From an uncultured Clostridia bacterium (GTDB taxonomy: Bacteria > Bacillota > Clostridia > Peptostreptococcales > Anaerovoracaceae): DNA of 10,140 nt. Both the position numbers and the translations under genes were made by a program. The notes below the pieces were generated by a model. That model made no database searches. It was not told the DNA's origin and saw nothing but the letters and a program-made list of their open reading frames with translations. Location: positions 1 to 10,140 of the forward strand of contig CALDNM010000079.1 in assembly GCA_937915045.1 (NCBI GenBank), in the 5' to 3' direction. Below are positions 6,884 to 10,140 of the stretch, in pieces. Each line of letters starts with the position of its first letter. Positions within the stretch are counted from its first letter, which is position 1.

Positions 6884-7750
6884 TTAATATTTGTTTCTCT
6901 CAGTAATTTCATTGTACTGTGTGACATATGAATCATATCTGGAACGATTTATCGCTCCTGACTCCACGGCACCTCTTACGGCGCACTCCGGTTCCTTCAG
7001 ATGTCTGCAGTTGTCATATCTGCACTTCCCCGCGTATTCCGCTATCTCCGGGAAGAAATACTGAAGATCTTCCGGTTCCACATCGGCCGTGTCAAATGAA
7101 GTGAACCCCGGCGTATCATATATCATGCCGCCAAAATCCATGTCGAATATCTCCACGTGCCGAGTTGTATGCCTGCCCCGTCTCGTTTTATCGCTCACAG
7201 TACCTGTCGCGGCGCCTATCGACGGCTGCAGTCTGTTCAGCAGTGTCGATTTACCGACGCCCGAAGCTCCCGCGAATGCCGATCTTTTTCCTGCGAGGTA
7301 TTTCTTCAGTTCATCTATGCCTTCACCCGTTTTCCCGCTAAGCAGGAGTACCGGGTATATGCCTTTATATATATCCGCGAGATCCTGTATCTTTACGGGA
7401 TCCCCGATATCCGTCTTGTTTATACAGACTATTATCTCCGTCCCGGCCTTCTCAGCCGCTACCAGAAATTTATCTATTATGACCGTGTTCGGCTTCGGTT
7501 TCGCCGCCGCTGTCACGACCGCCATCAATTCTATATTCGATACAGGCGGACGCAGGAAAAAATTTTTCCGCGGATATATTTCATCTATGACCGCGTCCCC
7601 GTCATCGAGGACCTCAAATCCGACACTGTCGCCGATCATTGGGGTTATTCCTTCATCTCTGAATATCCCCCTTGCTCTGGACTGATAGACGTTTTCCCCC
7701 GCTTTGACGTAGTAGAATCCGCCTATTCCTTTCACGATGAGTCCTTTCAT
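6884..7750 (-). CDS. rsgA: Ribosome small subunit-dependent GTPase RsgA (YjeQ/CpgA)
   Basis: RsgA is a circularly permuted GTPase that assists late 30S subunit maturation; the Bacillus homologue CpgA also affects wall and shape. From the ATG at 7748-7750 the protein has 288 residues. An N-terminal OB fold (about 1-70) is followed by the permuted GTPase motifs in order G4 NKTD (111-114), G1 GASGVGKST (161-169), G2 around RGRHTT (191-196) and G3 DTPG (212-215). The C-terminal zinc motif has C243, C248, H250 and C256. Length is normal. The ATG shares its A with the TGA stop of the kinase gene (TGATG), and no strong Shine-Dalgarno site precedes it, so translation probably depends on coupling to the kinase gene. 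A TTG one codon earlier is possible but less likely. Confidence 0.96.
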   Translation of the reverse strand: MKGLIVKGIGGFYYVKAGENVYQSRARGIFRDEGITPMIGDSVGFEVLDDGDAVIDEIYPRKNFFLRPPVSNIELMAVVTAAAKPKPNTVIIDKFLVAAEKAGTEIIVCINKTDIGDPVKIQDLADIYKGIYPVLLLSGKTGEGIDELKKYLAGKRSAFAGASGVGKSTLLNRLQPSIGAATGTVSDKTRRGRHTTRHVEIFDMDFGGMIYDTPGFTSFDTADVEPEDLQYFFPEIAEYAGKCRYDNCRHLKEPECAVRGAVESGAINRSRYDSYVTQYNEITERNKY

Positions 7751-9648
7751 CAACTGATCGTACCTGTATCGAAGTCGACCGAACGTTTCATCACGGTCCT
7801 GTCATCGAAGATAACAGTGATCGTCCCCGATCCGCTTCCTTTTATCTTCAGTGTTTCACCGCCGTTGCTCTTCTTTCTCTGAGCATTCGAGACTACATTC
7901 CTGGTCCCGTTGTCATCTGACACCGTGACCGTCATGTAGAACACGTCATCCTGCGCCTTGTCATAACTTATATACAAACTTACCGATGATGTGCTTCCCG
8001 TACTTACAGTAATGTCTATCGTCGAGTTTTCAGTGAGCTTTGACCCTGACGCGTATTGCTGCGCCATGACCGTACCCTTGCTGTAATTCGAACTTGCCGC
8101 GTGTGATACTGTTCCTACCTGGAACCCTGCAGCCGTTATCGCGGACTTGGCCGCCGACAGCGAAAGTCCCGTCAGTAAAGGCACAGTGCCTTCCTTTTCG
8201 CCCTTGCCGTTTGAAAGGACAAGGTCTATCTCTGAATGCGGTGATGTCTCGTCACCGGCTCCCGGAGTCTGTTCTATGACAGTATCTTTTTTCTCTCCGC
8301 TCGTCTTGTATGTGACGTCGCCTACTTTGAATCCATATTTTTCAAGCAGTGTCTCCGCCTCAGTTTTCGACTTCCCTACAAGATTAGGTACAGTCCCGGC
8401 TTCTCCGCCTTTGCTGACCGTGACGCTTATCGTCCTGCCTTCTCTTGTCTTGTCTCCGCTTGCCGGATCCTGTTTCGTGATCTCATCGATCGCGTAACTG
8501 TCGCTGTACTCATACTCTGTAGCCTCGACCTTGAGCCCGACTTTGTCGCATTTTGCTTCAGCCTGCTCTATAGTAAGTCCTGTAAGGTCAGGTGCTGTAA
8601 TGATTTTTCCGCCTATGATACCGGTCATATAAAGAGCACCGAGGACTGCCACTACCGCGACAGCTGCCGCCAGTATTATCCATTTCTTTTTGCTGCCCTT
8701 TTTCTTTTTCTTCTTCGGTTTTTCCGGTTCATCATCATAATCATCGTCGTAATCGTCATAATCATCACGGTCATTGTTCTTAGCGCTGTTCACCGGCGGT
8801 ACCGATCCCGGGCCGACCATGCGTGTGACGAATTCGATGTTGTTGAGAGCATCTATCATTTCCTCCGCTGTGGAAAATCTGTTGTTCTGATATTTATCAG
8901 TAGCCTTCATGACTATCCTCTCCAGCTGAGGAGGGATATTCGGCACGAGCTGTGACGGAGGTGTTATCTCATTGTTGATATGCATGAGCGCGACCGATAC
9001 AGGATTGTCCGCGTCGAATGGGACTTCTCCCGTCAGCATCTCATACATAACGATACCGAGTGAATATATATCGGATCTCGCGTCCACATACGCGCCTCTT
9101 GCCTGCTCCGGCGAGAAGTAATGGACAGATCCCATGACCTGCTGATTCGTCCCGTCGACTATCGTCGTCGTGCTGACAGCTTTCGCGATGCCGAAATCGG
9201 CTATCTTCGCTATACCGTCTGAACTGATCAGGATGTTGTGCGGCTTTACATCTCTGTGGACTATGCCGTGCTTATGCGCGGCGCCAAGACCTGCCGCCAC
9301 CTGTTTGGTGATCTCTATCACGCGCCGGTAATCCATAGGCGCGTCTTCCTGTATTATCTGGCTTAACGGTTTCCCGTCTACCAGTTCCATAACAATATAA
9401 TTTATGTTTCCCTCTTTGCCGACATCATAGATATTCACGATGTTCGGATGCGACAGGCTCGCTGCCGCGTGGGATTCCTTTCTGAAGTTTTCTATAAACT
9501 TAGCGTCATTCGAATACTCGGGTTTCAGTATCTTGACCGCGATATATCTGTTCAGCAGTCTGTCTCTCGACTTATAGACTACCGCCATCCCGCCGTCGCC
9601 GATCTTCTGCAGCAGCTCATATCTCCCTGCTATCACTTTACTGCTCAT
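7750..9648 (-). CDS. prkC: PASTA-domain Ser/Thr protein kinase (PrkC/Stk1 type)
   Basis: This membrane kinase links cell-wall state to growth, division and wall synthesis in studied Bacillota. The 632 residues hold a complete Hanks-type kinase domain (about 10-272): glycine loop GDGGMAVV (17-24), K39, E58, HRDVKPHN (131-138) with catalytic D133, DFG (151-153), a Thr-rich activation loop (159-167) and SPE (179-181) in place of APE. A juxtamembrane stretch is first Asp/Tyr-rich (293-307) and then Lys-rich (310-322). One membrane helix (about 323-343) leads to three PASTA repeats (about 350-413, 417-480 and 487-549) and an extra 80-residue beta-rich tail. All catalytic residues are intact. AAGGAG lies five bases before the ATG, inside the phosphatase gene, which overlaps by 11 bases. 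The symbol is used by homology of order and domains. Confidence 0.96.
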   Translation of the reverse strand: MSSKVIAGRYELLQKIGDGGMAVVYKSRDRLLNRYIAVKILKPEYSNDAKFIENFRKESHAAASLSHPNIVNIYDVGKEGNINYIVMELVDGKPLSQIIQEDAPMDYRRVIEITKQVAAGLGAAHKHGIVHRDVKPHNILISSDGIAKIADFGIAKAVSTTTIVDGTNQQVMGSVHYFSPEQARGAYVDARSDIYSLGIVMYEMLTGEVPFDADNPVSVALMHINNEITPPSQLVPNIPPQLERIVMKATDKYQNNRFSTAEEMIDALNNIEFVTRMVGPGSVPPVNSAKNNDRDDYDDYDDDYDDEPEKPKKKKKKGSKKKWIILAAAVAVVAVLGALYMTGIIGGKIITAPDLTGLTIEQAEAKCDKVGLKVEATEYEYSDSYAIDEITKQDPASGDKTREGRTISVTVSKGGEAGTVPNLVGKSKTEAETLLEKYGFKVGDVTYKTSGEKKDTVIEQTPGAGDETSPHSEIDLVLSNGKGEKEGTVPLLTGLSLSAAKSAITAAGFQVGTVSHAASSNYSKGTVMAQQYASGSKLTENSTIDITVSTGSTSSVSLYISYDKAQDDVFYMTVTVSDDNGTRNVVSNAQRKKSNGGETLKIKGSGSGTITVIFDDRTVMKRSVDFDTGTIS

Positions 9649-10140
9649 CGGTACTCCTTTCTCCTATACGCAGACATATCACTGTTATGTTGTCTCTGCC
9701 GCCGGCATCATTTGCCGCGCGAACGAGTCTGTCCGCCAGATTCTCCATACTGTTCTCTTCCCCTATTATACGATTGATATTATCATCATCGACTTCACCG
9801 TACAGACCATCGGAACAGAGAAGTATTATATCTCCATCTTCCAGATCCGTCTGATAAAAATCAGGCTCAACATCTTCCTCAGCGCCCATTGCTCTTGTTA
9901 TGACATTCCCCTTAGTATGGACCTTCGCTTCATCGCGTGTTATCACACCAAGTTTTACCAGACTGTTGACGTAGGTATGATCCTCTGTCACCTGGAAAAG
10001 ATCGTTTCCGCGCCTTATGTACGCGCGGCTGTCGCCTACATTGACCACATAGGCTTTCTGCTCTCTTATATAGCACGCCACAAGCGTCGTGGCCATACCG
10101 CTTCTGCGCTGATCTTCGCCCGCGAGCCTGAACAATTTTC
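9638..10140 (-). CDS. prpC: PP2C-family Ser/Thr phosphatase, partial (C-terminal part; 5' end outside window)
   Basis: This enzyme removes phosphate from Ser/Thr residues and normally opposes the adjacent PASTA kinase. The reading frame is open to the right edge, so about 166 residues of a protein of usually 240-250 are visible. The first visible possible start (TTG at 10133-10135) is an internal Leu, because family sequence continues upstream of it. Numbering from that Leu, the motifs are SGMATTLVA (12-20; most relatives have MGTT), VGDSRAY (34-40), TxDH (50-53), ITRAMG (79-84), LLCSDGLYGEV (105-115) with metal ligand D109, and GGRDNITV (145-152) with metal ligand D148. The N-terminal metal-binding motifs lie outside the window. 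Its stop overlaps the kinase start by 11 bases. The symbols stp and prpC are both used for this gene. Confidence 0.93.
   Translation of the reverse strand, partial: KLFRLAGEDQRRSGMATTLVACYIREQKAYVVNVGDSRAYIRRGNDLFQVTEDHTYVNSLVKLGVITRDEAKVHTKGNVITRAMGAEEDVEPDFYQTDLEDGDIILLCSDGLYGEVDDDNINRIIGEENSMENLADRLVRAANDAGGRDNITVICLRIGERSTDEQ

Noticed and set aside
6862..6936. Longer rpe start adding 25 residues
   Set aside because: The extension would overlap rsgA and gives a non-family N-terminus. The ATG at 6859-6861 has AAAGGA at good spacing.
7751..7753. TTG start for rsgA
   Set aside because: The next codon is ATG, and it forms the common TGATG stop-start overlap; no ribosome site favours the TTG.
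7157..7882. Plus-strand open frame of 241 codons opposite rsgA and the kinase end
   Set aside because: It spans two confident genes on the other strand, has no family pattern, and has an aromatic- and arginine-rich composition typical of antisense shadow frames.
1..10140. Mobile element, CRISPR array, tRNA/rRNA or defence system
   Set aside because: No transposase or integrase pattern, no regularly spaced repeats, no tRNA-like cloverleaf and no toxin-antitoxin or defence protein motif was seen; essentially the whole window is housekeeping and envelope coding sequence.

Overview
This window looks like a chromosomal housekeeping and cell-envelope locus from a Gram-positive member of the Bacillota, probably class Clostridia. 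The evidence is the gene order Stp-type phosphatase, PASTA kinase, rsgA, rpe, which is the prpC-prkC-rsgA(cpgA)-rpe order known from Bacillus and its relatives. An LCP-family wall-polymer ligase, strong AGGAG-type Shine-Dalgarno sites and moderate GC (judged by eye, not counted) agree with this. I cannot assign a genus. All ten genes lie on the minus strand, so transcription runs from high to low coordinates. The genes are tightly packed: the largest gap is 86 bases and no stretch over 300 bases lacks a gene.

In transcription order: (1) the C-terminal part of a PP2C-family Ser/Thr phosphatase, cut by the right edge; (2) a three-PASTA membrane Ser/Thr kinase overlapping it by 11 bases; (3) the ribosome-assembly GTPase RsgA, whose ATG overlaps the kinase stop; (4) ribulose-phosphate 3-epimerase; (5) a LytR-CpsA-Psr (LCP) glycopolymer transferase with a long cytoplasmic tail; (6) a gap holding a probable sigma-A promoter and a 5'-UTR hairpin; (7) and (8) the permease and ATPase of a TagGH/Wzm-Wzt type exporter; (9) D-alanine--D-alanine ligase; (10) threonyl-tRNA synthetase without a TGS domain; (11) the start of a small DUF2007-like protein, cut by the left edge.

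Most of the genes serve wall biogenesis and its control. Ddl makes the D-Ala-D-Ala end of peptidoglycan precursors. The ABC pair probably exports a lipid-linked glycopolymer, and the LCP protein would attach such a polymer to peptidoglycan. The PASTA kinase/phosphatase pair senses wall fragments or lipid II in studied relatives. RsgA, Rpe, ThrS and the DUF2007 protein are general housekeeping or regulatory genes carried in the same run. The promoter at about 4803-4831 suggests two transcription blocks: phosphatase to LCP, and exporter-ddl-thrS-DUF2007.

I found no mobile element, CRISPR array, tRNA, rRNA or clear intrinsic terminator, and no convincing new defence or biosynthetic system. The points most worth a second look are the thrS gene without TGS domain or adjacent T-box, the LCP cytoplasmic tail as a possible kinase target, the kinase's extra C-terminal domain, and hairpins at gene junctions.
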